Shown here piece by piece: positions 27,836-36,241 of a stretch of DNA of 64,000 nt. The DNA lies in contig CAUZEA010000008.1 in NCBI GenBank assembly GCA_963578605.1, positions 30,066-94,065 on the forward strand, in the 5' to 3' direction. The position numbers were made by a program, and so were the translations under genes. Within the stretch, counting starts at the first letter, position 1. Each line of letters begins with the position of its first letter. This stretch comes from JAKVCB01 sp963578605 (GTDB lineage Bacteria > Planctomycetota > Planctomycetia > Pirellulales > Lacipirellulaceae). The notes under the pieces were generated by a model. That model saw only the letters and a list, made by a program, of their open reading frames with translations. It ran no database searches and was not told the origin of the DNA.

Positions 27836-29272
27836 ATGCCTTTTCTCCCGCCTGCTTATCCTGGTTGGAGCACTGTCCTCTACCGAACGACTCACGTCTA
27901 CTTGGTGGTGAAGGCGGTCGCGGTGTTGATGACGGTCGTCTTGTGCCAAGAATCGCACGCGCTGGAACGGCAGGCCAGTCCTGCCGTTAAGGCTGTGCAA
28001 CGTGCCCGGAAATCCGTCGTGAACATTCAGGGGCAGAAGACGGTTCCGGGAGTTCCCGCTAGCGGGGCAGTTGCCGCACCGCGCGAAGTCAGCGGAATGG
28101 GGACAGGCGTGGTCATTGATCCACGTGGTTACTTGCTTACGAACCATCATGTCGTAGCTGGTGTTCATCGGATCAACGTCATCCTGGACGGCGGTGACAA
28201 GTTGATTGCACATCTCGTTGCACATGATGAGGACACCGACTTAGCTATTATCAAAGTGCGTGCTCCGCAGCCGATGGCAGTCATTTCGACTGGTACGTCG
28301 TCCGACCTGATGACTGGTGAAACGGTCATCGCTTTGGGAAATGCTTACGGTTACGAGCATACCGTAACGCAGGGTATTATCAGTGCGCTGCACCGCAATG
28401 TGCAGGTTACCGATACCCAGTCGTACGACGATTTGATTCAGACTGATGCGAGCATCAACCCGGGTAACTCGGGCGGACCGCTCCTTAACATTCACGGGGA
28501 GATGATTGGCATTAACGTTGCGGTGCGTGCCGGGGCACAAGGAATTGGGTTTGCGATTCCCGTCGACAAGGCCCTGGAGGTTGCGGCGGGTCTGATGAGC
28601 ATCAGCCACCTGGAGAACCGTATCCATGGGCTGTCGACGCGTGCAACAGACGTGGTTGGTGGGCCGCTGCTGGTCTACCGGGTCAAGCCCCAAAGCCCTG
28701 CCGGAAAATGTGGCTTTAAGGTAGGCGACCGGATTACATCGGTTGCCTCGACTCCGGTGACACATCCCCTCGACCTGGAGCGGGCTTTGCTTGGTCGTCG
28801 CAGTGGAGAACCCGTTGAGGTAGAAATCGTACGGAACGGGCGCCGGCAAGTTTTGAATCTTATTTTGGGGCGCCGGTCGACCGCACGCCCAGGAGTCGTA
28901 CGGTCGACCACCGGGCAACGCAACTCACCGGCCCGCAATGAGCGGAGTTGGGAAGTGCTCGGCATGGACCTGAACGAAGAGCCTCAAGTGACCTTCGCCC
29001 GCAGCGGTTCGAGATACCGAGGTGGGATGCGCGTGGTGGGTGTGCGCGACGCGGGCCCCGCAGCACTTCAAGGGATTTTGCCGGGCGATATTCTGGTCGG
29101 TATGCATCGCTGGGAGACCACCACAAACCAGGATGTCGACTACATTGTTCGGCGTGCCAGGATGGGCGACCTCGGTTCGGTCAAGTTCTATGTGTTGCGT
29201 GGTGAAGACACTTTGTATGGTCAGATGAACGTGGCCAACCAGGCACGCCGCCGGGCGGGAACCATTCGTTAG
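27836..29272 (+). CDS. HtrA/DegP-like serine protease with PDZ domains
   Basis: 478 aa. N-terminal signal or anchor segment (VYLVVKAVAVLMTVVLC, residues 21-37), trypsin-like domain with catalytic His105 (TNHHVV), Asp135 (DEDTDLAIIK) and Ser212 (GNSGGP), and two PDZ-like modules: one from about residue 270 (AGKCGFKVGDRITSV) and one near 400 (AALQGILPGDILVGM). Periplasmic quality-control protease or chaperone by family. Start 27836 gives a long N-terminus; later GTG codons could be the true start. Confidence 0.92.
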   Translation: MPFLPPAYPGWSTVLYRTTHVYLVVKAVAVLMTVVLCQESHALERQASPAVKAVQRARKSVVNIQGQKTVPGVPASGAVAAPREVSGMGTGVVIDPRGYLLTNHHVVAGVHRINVILDGGDKLIAHLVAHDEDTDLAIIKVRAPQPMAVISTGTSSDLMTGETVIALGNAYGYEHTVTQGIISALHRNVQVTDTQSYDDLIQTDASINPGNSGGPLLNIHGEMIGINVAVRAGAQGIGFAIPVDKALEVAAGLMSISHLENRIHGLSTRATDVVGGPLLVYRVKPQSPAGKCGFKVGDRITSVASTPVTHPLDLERALLGRRSGEPVEVEIVRNGRRQVLNLILGRRSTARPGVVRSTTGQRNSPARNERSWEVLGMDLNEEPQVTFARSGSRYRGGMRVVGVRDAGPAALQGILPGDILVGMHRWETTTNQDVDYIVRRARMGDLGSVKFYVLRGEDTLYGQMNVANQARRRAGTIR

Positions 29273-29286
29273 CTGAGGTGGGGGCT

Positions 29287-30534
29287 TTAGACCAACGCAC
29301 CTGCCAGCCATACCTGTTGCACCGGTTGTCCGGAACCAAGAACTTCCTCCAGCATGGCCTGTGGTGACGGTCCGTTCATCTCGGTCGTCGGTATTGCCAC
29401 CAGATCGGCCTGTTTGCCAACGGTGAGGCTGCCAATCTGAGTGGCCCTGCCCAGCGCTTTGGCACTCGCCAGTGTCCCCATCGCCAGGATGTCGTCGGGA
29501 CGAACTTTGGGATGGTACCTGGCCACGTGTTGCATCTCGCGGAGGATGCAGAGGTCCGGATTTGACGCGCGGCTGTCGGTTCCCAGGGTAAGGCGGACTC
29601 CCTGGTCCAGCAAACCGCCCAGATCGAGTGGCGGATGGTCAAAAAATGCATGTGTACGGGGGCAATGGATCAGGGACATGTGCGCGCGGTGACTGGCCAG
29701 AAAGCAAAATGCTTCATCGCACAAATAGTTGCCATGCACGACCAACGCCCGCGGTGCCTGGGCCAGCAACTTCAGATAATCGAGCGGGTGGCCGCCGGGT
29801 GCGAGGACTTCTGAGTCCCACATGCTCCGCTCCTCAAGCAATTCGCGAAACGGGCCGGTGCCGTTGGCGAGAAGTTCGAGTTCGGCTGACGATTCGGCCA
29901 CGTGCATCGCCACGGGCCAGCGGCGACGCTTGGCAAGTTCGACCAGATCCTTAACCAACTGTGGCGACACGGTGTACGGGGCATGCGGGCTCACACCAAG
30001 TTGCAGGTCGTTGGGCTGGTTTGCCTGGGCGTGGTCCAAGTCGTCGAGCGAAGCGGTCGCCGCAGCCAGTGCCGAGTCGGCTCTTGCCCGCGAGAAGCCG
30101 ATCACCTCCCGAAAGGCGGTGAGTCGCGGTGCGTTTTCCCGGGTGTGGTAGGCCAGTGTGTTGGCCGTGACGATTTCGCCCACCGTGGTGACCCCGCTGG
30201 TCAGGCTTTGCTGGTAGCCCGACCGGATTGCCTTGGCGGGACTACGTTTGCGGCGACCCCTTTCAGCTATGGCGGCGCGAATCCACTCCACTAATGGCAG
30301 GCCAGGTTCGCCGATTGGTTCTTGTCGGTCGCTGAACTCCAGGTGGGTGTGCGCGTTGACCAGGCCGGGTAGCAGCGCAACGTCGCCCAGGTCGATGAGT
30401 TTTCCCTCGGCACGATCGGCTGGACCGATCCAGGCGATACGTCCCTCGGCCACGGTCAAGGCACCGTTTTCAACAGGTGGTGCGTCAACCGGGAAGACAA
30501 CTCGGGCACGTAGTGCCAGGGATGGGGAAGCCAT
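29287..30534 (-). CDS. Amidohydrolase-superfamily deaminase (candidate aminodeoxyfutalosine deaminase)
   Basis: 415 aa, COG0402-type metal-dependent deaminase. Metal ligands: His62 and His64 (NAHTHLEF), His211 (MHVAES), His267 (VHGNY) and Asp320 (GTDSRAS); SPHAPYTVS is at 182-190. Relatives deaminate guanine, S-adenosylhomocysteine, methylthioadenosine or aminodeoxyfutalosine. The last is attractive because mqnC and mqnA lie 3.4-5.8 kb upstream on the same strand, but sequence alone does not fix the substrate. ATG at 30534. Confidence 0.85.
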   Translation of the reverse strand: MASPSLALRARVVFPVDAPPVENGALTVAEGRIAWIGPADRAEGKLIDLGDVALLPGLVNAHTHLEFSDRQEPIGEPGLPLVEWIRAAIAERGRRKRSPAKAIRSGYQQSLTSGVTTVGEIVTANTLAYHTRENAPRLTAFREVIGFSRARADSALAAATASLDDLDHAQANQPNDLQLGVSPHAPYTVSPQLVKDLVELAKRRRWPVAMHVAESSAELELLANGTGPFRELLEERSMWDSEVLAPGGHPLDYLKLLAQAPRALVVHGNYLCDEAFCFLASHRAHMSLIHCPRTHAFFDHPPLDLGGLLDQGVRLTLGTDSRASNPDLCILREMQHVARYHPKVRPDDILAMGTLASAKALGRATQIGSLTVGKQADLVAIPTTEMNGPSPQAMLEEVLGSGQPVQQVWLAGALV

Positions 30535-30638
30535 ATTTCAAAGGGAGTTCACAAACAGGTGCGAAGGCCGGGAACTGCGACAAATGTGGTGACCAAAATT
30601 GACCATGAAAAAAACGACGGTAGCGCACAACCAACCTA

Positions 30639-32990
30639 TTAGTTACCGGAGGTGGCGTCCACAGTCACGTGGTCGGGCCGTTGTTGCCGGGCGCGGAGTT
30701 CTTGCAGACGTTCTTCTTCAGTTTGTTCGTAAGGCAGGCGTTGGAACCAGTAAAGCAGGCAGCCCGCCAGCAGGGCACAAACGATTACCACCGGGCGACT
30801 GTAGCCTACCTGTCCCGGCTCGGCCTCAGTCAGCACCCAGCGCAGGACCGGGGATTTGCTGACGGCGTCACCCGTAAGTTCGAACCATTGTGTTGAAAAG
30901 AACATCAGGCCGTTATAGGCCATGTGAAACAACATGCAGGGTACCAGACTACTTGTTTGAATGGCGAGGAAACCGAGGACGACACCGACCACGATTGCTG
31001 CCAGCGATTGCTGGAGCACCGTGTGTGCCAGGCCAAAGAACACAGCCGACAAAACGATCGCCCACCACTTGTGACCCAGATGTCGGAAACCAGACAGGAT
31101 AAATCCTCGGAATGCCAATTCTTCGCAAATGGCTGGGAGCATGGCAATCAGCACGAATGGTAGCCAGGCGTAGGGTGCCAACTGGAGCATTTTGACCATG
31201 GCCTGACTGCTGGCGACGACGTCATCACTCACCGGGTAAAGCTGGCTGATCCAAATGGCCAACTGCTGCCCGACCGGGTGAAGAAAACCCGCCAACATAA
31301 GTGCAACAACACAGGAAGAGATCGACGGGAACTTGTCGAGCAGTAAAGTTTGCCAGGGCCGTGAGGTCAGGACGATCGTCATGAATACGGCGGGGAGGGC
31401 AATACTAACCACCTGGCTGACAAAAATCATCAGGGCGAAGTAGGAGAAACCAGGTTCAGCGGGCACGTTCGCTGAAATCGCAAGATGGAAAAAGAACTGG
31501 ATGACAAATATCAAGGCAACACAGGTGAATGCCTGGGCTGCCTGAGGGGTGGGTCGTCGGTCCCGGACCAGATGGGTGATCCAACGACGCAAATCAAGCC
31601 GTTCGCTCTCACGAAAGAGTACCGATTCTTGCTGAAACAACTCAATCGCCCCGCGGATCGCCAGCAGCACACAAAGAAATGTGATTCCTGCAACCGGAAG
31701 TACGTAGGGCAAGGCAGCGGCATAGTGACCTTCGATCAAAGACCGCAAAAGCAACACCATGCCAGTAACCGGGATCAAACAGTTACCGAGTTCCAGTTTG
31801 ACTCCGGGCGCCATCGGGAGGATCATCAGCGGCATCATGATCATAAACAATGGCATAAAGTAGTACTGCCCTTCTTTGGTGCTGCGCGCGAATGCCGCGC
31901 AGGCAAGGCACAGGGCGCTGAACAGGGCAGCCATTGGAATGAGGGCCACGACGAGCCAGAACAATGCGATAAGCGATGGGAAGGAGAGGCTGTCGCCAAT
32001 CCCAAATTCCGCAATTCCCTGCAGTTGCGAAATTACATACTGAGCCGTAACGCCGAGGCTGATGAGATTTAATAAAGCCGTGGCGATGCTGAAGGTCATG
32101 ATGGTCAGCAGCTTGGCCCATACAATTTCTGCCCGCAGGGCGGGGCTGGAGAGCAGGGTTTCGAGTGTGCCACGTTCCTTTTCTCCAGGACAAAGGTCAA
32201 TCGAGGGATAAAATGCACCGGTCAACGCCCATACAAACAACACAAACGGCAGGATCTTTGACCAGAGCATCGCATCGCGCTGTTGTTTTGCGGCAATGTC
32301 GAACGGCTTGATTGTGAAGGGCCGGGTAATGTTTACAGGGAGGTTACTTTCCCGCAGATTTTGCCGGGTCACCTGCCGACGCCATTGTTCCAGGATGCGT
32401 TCCAGCCGCATGTGTGTAAGGCGCGATTCATCGCTGGACGAATTGTACAGAATCTCTGGCTGGGGAATCGCACGGATGTCACTTTGCGTGGTCGCTTCTG
32501 CGTCAACGGATTTGCGCTCCCCCAGCTGCTTGCGCAAGTGTGCAAGTCGGGCAGCGAAATCGGGTGGAAAGACTACGACCACGTCGGCACCGTTGTCCGT
32601 CAGATAGCTGGAGATTCCGTCCGGTTCGGTGTCGAGGCCCATTTCGGCCGGCCCCTTGGTTGTTGCGTCGCGGATCTGATTGCCAGATTGGGGCGGCGTG
32701 AATTCGAGGGTGATTCGTTCGCCCCACGCCGGATCGCCCAGTGTGTCGGGGGCAAAATGCCCAGCTTCAAACAAAGGAGGCAAGTTGGGAAACTTCTCGA
32801 ATTGCGCGGCACCGACGATAATCACCCGAGCCTCGTGTTTCCGCATGAACTGGGAGAGTTGGAACACAGTCATGCCCAGCAGTGGATAAAGCAGCAGCGG
32901 CAGCACCGCGATCATGAACACGGTCCGCCGATCACGGAACTGGTCGAGGATCTCGCGCGCATAGATCAGTCGTACGATTCGCCAAGACAT
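30639..32990 (-). CDS. ABC-2 exporter permease fused to a CPBP intramembrane protease domain
   Basis: 783 aa polytopic membrane protein. The first part is a NatB-like ABC-2 permease: one N-terminal helix, a large extracytoplasmic loop, then a helical bundle beginning LWSKILPFVLFVWALTGAFY with the CPGEKERGTLETLLSSP coupling motif. The last ~250 residues are a CPBP/Abi domain with EELAFRGF (Glu-Glu and Arg), FGLAHT and the HMAYN motif, all catalytic-type residues present. It lies 126 bp after its ATPase gene. The substrate is unknown; NatAB-like Na+ export is only an analogy. Confidence 0.88.
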   Translation of the reverse strand: MSWRIVRLIYAREILDQFRDRRTVFMIAVLPLLLYPLLGMTVFQLSQFMRKHEARVIIVGAAQFEKFPNLPPLFEAGHFAPDTLGDPAWGERITLEFTPPQSGNQIRDATTKGPAEMGLDTEPDGISSYLTDNGADVVVVFPPDFAARLAHLRKQLGERKSVDAEATTQSDIRAIPQPEILYNSSSDESRLTHMRLERILEQWRRQVTRQNLRESNLPVNITRPFTIKPFDIAAKQQRDAMLWSKILPFVLFVWALTGAFYPSIDLCPGEKERGTLETLLSSPALRAEIVWAKLLTIMTFSIATALLNLISLGVTAQYVISQLQGIAEFGIGDSLSFPSLIALFWLVVALIPMAALFSALCLACAAFARSTKEGQYYFMPLFMIMMPLMILPMAPGVKLELGNCLIPVTGMVLLLRSLIEGHYAAALPYVLPVAGITFLCVLLAIRGAIELFQQESVLFRESERLDLRRWITHLVRDRRPTPQAAQAFTCVALIFVIQFFFHLAISANVPAEPGFSYFALMIFVSQVVSIALPAVFMTIVLTSRPWQTLLLDKFPSISSCVVALMLAGFLHPVGQQLAIWISQLYPVSDDVVASSQAMVKMLQLAPYAWLPFVLIAMLPAICEELAFRGFILSGFRHLGHKWWAIVLSAVFFGLAHTVLQQSLAAIVVGVVLGFLAIQTSSLVPCMLFHMAYNGLMFFSTQWFELTGDAVSKSPVLRWVLTEAEPGQVGYSRPVVIVCALLAGCLLYWFQRLPYEQTEEERLQELRARQQRPDHVTVDATSGN

Positions 32991-33116
32991 AGTGGTTATG
33001 AGTCGCCGGTGTTGGGCGGGGGCTTTGTCGACGCCAACCGGTGAGGGTAAGCCTTCCCTGACGTCAGTCGCGCGTTTGGGCGTTGGGTGCTGGGGGATTC
33101 GTGGTTGCCTGTTTTG

Positions 33117-33893
33117 CTACGGGTTGAGGTTCAACGTCTCGTGAAAGCATTCATCCTGGTCATGTTGTCGTATGAGGTGGAAGAACAACTCCTCCAGGTC
33201 GTGTTCCTGGTGGCGTTCGCGCAATTCAGCAAGTGTCCCTTCGGTGAGGATCTTGCCGCGATGAATGATGGCCACACAATCGCAAAGGCGTTCTGCTTCG
33301 CGCATGATGTGGGTCGAGAAGAGAATACATTTCCCCTGGTCGCGGAGTTCAGCCACGGTTTCCAAAAGTGCGCGGGCAACGAGGACATCCAGGCCACTCG
33401 TTGCTTCGTCGAAAATCAAAACAGGGGGGTCGTGGACAATCGACCGGGCAATCGAGACTTTTTGCTTCATGCCAGTCGACATCTTGGCCCCCAGCAAGTC
33501 ACGGATTTCCTGCATCTGCAATCGGTCGAAGAGGCTCTCCATCCGCTCGCGCAGCTCGTCGTCATCCATTCCATAAAGGCGGCCAAAGTACTCGACCATT
33601 TCCCAAGCGGTCATCCGATCGTAAACCGCTGTATTGGCGGACATAAAGCCAATGTGGTGTCGCACCAGTGTTGGTTGGGTCACACAATCGAACCCACATA
33701 CAACCACAGTGCCGCTGGTCGGTTGCAGAACGGTGCTGAAAATCCGCAACGCCGTGGTTTTGCCAGCCCCATTGGGACCTAGAAGGCCGTAGATTTGCCC
33801 TGGTTCGGCTCGAAAGCTGATGCTGTCCAGCGCCACAACCTCTCCACGTCGCAAATCGGAATACGTCTTGGTTAGCGAACGCGCTTCGATCAT
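33117..33893 (-). CDS. ABC transporter ATP-binding protein (NatA-like)
   Basis: 258 aa. Walker A GPNGAGKT at residues 39-46, Q-loop region, signature MSTGMKQK (degenerate LSGGQ, as in many ABC-2 exporters), Walker B VLIFDEATSGLD and switch His in FSTHIM. Powers the permease encoded immediately downstream. Transcribed from the same strand as mqnC, ending 67 bp upstream, so it may be an extension of the mqnA-mqnC transcript. Confidence 0.95.
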   Translation of the reverse strand: MIEARSLTKTYSDLRRGEVVALDSISFRAEPGQIYGLLGPNGAGKTTALRIFSTVLQPTSGTVVVCGFDCVTQPTLVRHHIGFMSANTAVYDRMTAWEMVEYFGRLYGMDDDELRERMESLFDRLQMQEIRDLLGAKMSTGMKQKVSIARSIVHDPPVLIFDEATSGLDVLVARALLETVAELRDQGKCILFSTHIMREAERLCDCVAIIHRGKILTEGTLAELRERHQEHDLEELFFHLIRQHDQDECFHETLNLNP

Positions 33894-33959
33894 GACTCCG
33901 TTGCTTCCTTGCCTGTAGCGGTGTGGCCTGCCTGGCAGGTGATAACCTCCTTGAAGAGG

Positions 33960-35096
33960 CTAGTTGATAATCGGCAGCGGAGAGAGATTGGCTGGTTGGG
34001 TTGAGCTCACCTCTTGTGCCTCGTCAATCAACTCATAGAAGACATTGCGTTGGCGGGGTTGATAGCCCATTTCGGCAATCGCTCCGCGAATCTGGTCGAG
34101 GGTGAGGTAATGAACGGTACCCGCTTGGGCAACAACATTTTCCTCGATCATGAGGCTGCCCATGTCGTTGGCCCCATAGTAAAGGGCCAATTGCCCCACT
34201 TTCAGTCCCTGGGTCACCCAACTCGATTGAATATTCGGGAAATTGTCCAGGTAAAGTCGGGCCACCGCGTTGGTTTTGAGGTATTCATAGGCACCAGCTG
34301 CGGAGATCTCGGACATCTCGGTGTGATCTGGCTGGAAAGTCCAGCAAATAAAGGCCGTGAATCCCCCGGTCTCGTCTTGCAGTTCCCGGAGTCGCTGTAA
34401 ATGCTCAATTCTCTCCTCAAGCGTTTCGAGGTGTCCAAACATCATCGTTGCGGTACTGCGGCCTCCCAGTTCATGCCAAACGCGGTTTACGTTGAGCCAG
34501 TCGTCGGTCATCACCTTGCCGCGGGTCATTGCTTTGCGGACCCGGTCGACGAGAATCTCGGCTCCGCCGCCAGGCAGGCTGCCCAGGCCCGCGTCGCGGA
34601 GTCGCTCCAACACGCTCCGCAGAGGCAGCTTCGAGACTTTCGTGAAATGGTGGATCTCGGGAGGACTGAAGCCATGTACGTTCACCTGGGGAAATCGCGT
34701 TTTAATGTCATGCAGCAACTCCTCGTACCACTCTAATTTGAATTCTGGATGCAAGCCTCCCTGCATCAGAATTTGATCGCCTCCCAGCTCAACCGTTTCC
34801 TCGATTTTTTGGAGAAGCTCTTCCCGTTCCAGGACGTATCCTTCGGGTGATCCGGGTTTGCGATAGAATGCGCAAAAATCGCAGACGGCGGTACAGACAT
34901 TTGTGTAATTGATATTCCGATCGATGTTGTAGGTACGATAGTTTTCCGGGTGAAGCCGTCGCGTGACTTCGTCGGCACCACGGCCCAGTGCAGCCAGGTC
35001 GTGTGCGCAGAACAACCGCAGCCCTTCTTCGGGCGAGAGCCGCTCTCCGGCTACCGTTTTTTCGATCAGTTGGGCTTCTGGATCAGTAAGGATCAT
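33960..35096 (-). CDS. mqnC: Cyclic dehypoxanthinyl futalosine synthase (radical SAM)
   Basis: 378 aa. Radical-SAM cluster CTAVCDFC (Cys68, Cys72, Cys75) followed by AFYRKPGSPEGYVL, QGGLHPEF, GFSPPEIHHF, SLPGGGAEILVD, TATMMFGHLET and the C-terminal YGANDMGSLMIEENVV. These fit MqnC, which cyclises dehypoxanthine futalosine in the futalosine route to menaquinone. The start ATG 35094-35096 is the last copy of a 19-bp tandem repeat that duplicates the start-codon region. No Shine-Dalgarno sequence is visible before it; coupling to upstream mini-cistrons or mqnA is likely. Confidence 0.94.
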   Translation of the reverse strand: MILTDPEAQLIEKTVAGERLSPEEGLRLFCAHDLAALGRGADEVTRRLHPENYRTYNIDRNINYTNVCTAVCDFCAFYRKPGSPEGYVLEREELLQKIEETVELGGDQILMQGGLHPEFKLEWYEELLHDIKTRFPQVNVHGFSPPEIHHFTKVSKLPLRSVLERLRDAGLGSLPGGGAEILVDRVRKAMTRGKVMTDDWLNVNRVWHELGGRSTATMMFGHLETLEERIEHLQRLRELQDETGGFTAFICWTFQPDHTEMSEISAAGAYEYLKTNAVARLYLDNFPNIQSSWVTQGLKVGQLALYYGANDMGSLMIEENVVAQAGTVHYLTLDQIRGAIAEMGYQPRQRNVFYELIDEAQEVSSTQPANLSPLPIIN

Positions 35097-35172
35097 TTCA
35101 ATCAGTAAGGATCATTTCAATCAGGAAGGATCATTTCAATCAGGAAGGATCATTTCAATCAGGAAGGATCAT
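35084..35172 (-). repeat. 19-bp tandem array of the mqnC start region (4 full copies and a partial)
   Basis: Read on the minus strand the unit is ATGATCCTTCCTGATTGAA (later copies have CTTACT). Copies occupy 35084-35102, 35103-35121, 35122-35140, 35141-35159 and a partial 35160-35172. Every upstream unit is a complete five-codon ORF (MILPD or MILTD, then TGA) followed by one A and the next ATG; the last copy runs on into mqnC as MILTDPEA. The array fills the whole space between the mqnA stop (35175-35177) and mqnC. Confidence 0.95.
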
Positions 35173-35174
35173 CG

Positions 35175-36053
35175 TCAAACGGTGCAGCCATCGATGTTGA
35201 GCTGGTCGATCATCGATTCCATACCAATCGGGACGAGTTCACGTTCGGCACACAAGTGATAAAACCGCAAAAGGCCCTGGCGCTCTGGTGCAGAAAAAAC
35301 AAAGTGCAAATTGTCGCGGAGGTAACTGGCCGCAATTTTCGGGTCGATGTCGAGCAGAGCCGCTTCGCGCTCTGCGATCTCGTCGGTTGCGGTGAGGCCC
35401 AGATTACGTGCATCCGATAGCAAGGGGCCAATACTTGCCAGATTCGCACCGGGTCGCCCAACCCACATCGCGAAGACGAATGGCAGTCGCGACCACTCAC
35501 ACCACTTTTCCCCCAGATCCCAGACCTCGACAAACGGTTCGAGGGGAGGGTGCATCGCCCGATCACCAATCAACAGCGTCGCATCTGCATCGGTATCACT
35601 CGCATCCGATCCAATCGGCAGAGGTTCCAGTTCGGGGGAAACCCCATGTAGTTCGTCGAGCAGGATGCGGGCCAACGCGACGCTGGTGCGCGATCCCTCA
35701 TCCAGAGCCAGTCGCTGTACCTTGCGGGGGGGAACCCGAAAAAACAATTTGACGCTCATGACCGGGCCGCTGCAGGCAATGCACGCGTCCGAAACAATCG
35801 TGTAGTTGGGATTCCGGAAAAACTCAACGGATGGGATCAAGGCTACATCAATACGATGTTCAGCCAGCGAGTCCGCAAGCCGGCTCGGTAAATCGAGCAG
35901 CAGGCGGTACTCCTGGCCATCACGGCTTTGTCCCGAATCGGTCAATCCGTGGATGAGCGGTTTGGAATTTAGGTAGTTGACCGCACCGATGCGGAGCGGC
36001 GTGGCATGGTTTTTCGGCGATTTGGTCACGAAAGATTTCTCCAGGGGGCTCAT
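35175..36053 (-). CDS. mqnA: Chorismate dehydratase
   Basis: 292 aa. MqnA fold (periplasmic-binding-protein-like) with the family start RIGAVNYLNSKPLIHGL, SRLADSLAEHRIDVALIPSVEF, LDEGSRTSVALARILL and LPFVFAMWVGRPG. Catalyses the first step of the futalosine menaquinone pathway, chorismate to 3-(1-carboxyvinyloxy)benzoate. Start at 36053 (MSPLEKSFVTKS) fits; the frame is open to 36215. Followed at once by the repeat array and mqnC. Confidence 0.93.
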   Translation of the reverse strand: MSPLEKSFVTKSPKNHATPLRIGAVNYLNSKPLIHGLTDSGQSRDGQEYRLLLDLPSRLADSLAEHRIDVALIPSVEFFRNPNYTIVSDACIACSGPVMSVKLFFRVPPRKVQRLALDEGSRTSVALARILLDELHGVSPELEPLPIGSDASDTDADATLLIGDRAMHPPLEPFVEVWDLGEKWCEWSRLPFVFAMWVGRPGANLASIGPLLSDARNLGLTATDEIAEREAALLDIDPKIAASYLRDNLHFVFSAPERQGLLRFYHLCAERELVPIGMESMIDQLNIDGCTV

Positions 36054-36241
36054 TATAGGCGTCCAACTCGCACGTCCGCTAGGCCACTGGATGAACCGCA
36101 TTTTCCACCCGGATTTAACCCCGTTGTGGCAACAACGAGTCTCTTCATGTTGCGGTCCGAACAATAAAAATCGCGAAAGCAAAAGCTTCCCCAGATGATG
36201 TTGGTTGTCCGGCAAGCCAACAGGCCTGTCCGTTGGGACGG

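Noticed and set aside
35084..35172. CRISPR-like array
   Set aside because: The repeat units are contiguous with no spacers and include the mqnC start codon; this is a tandem duplication.
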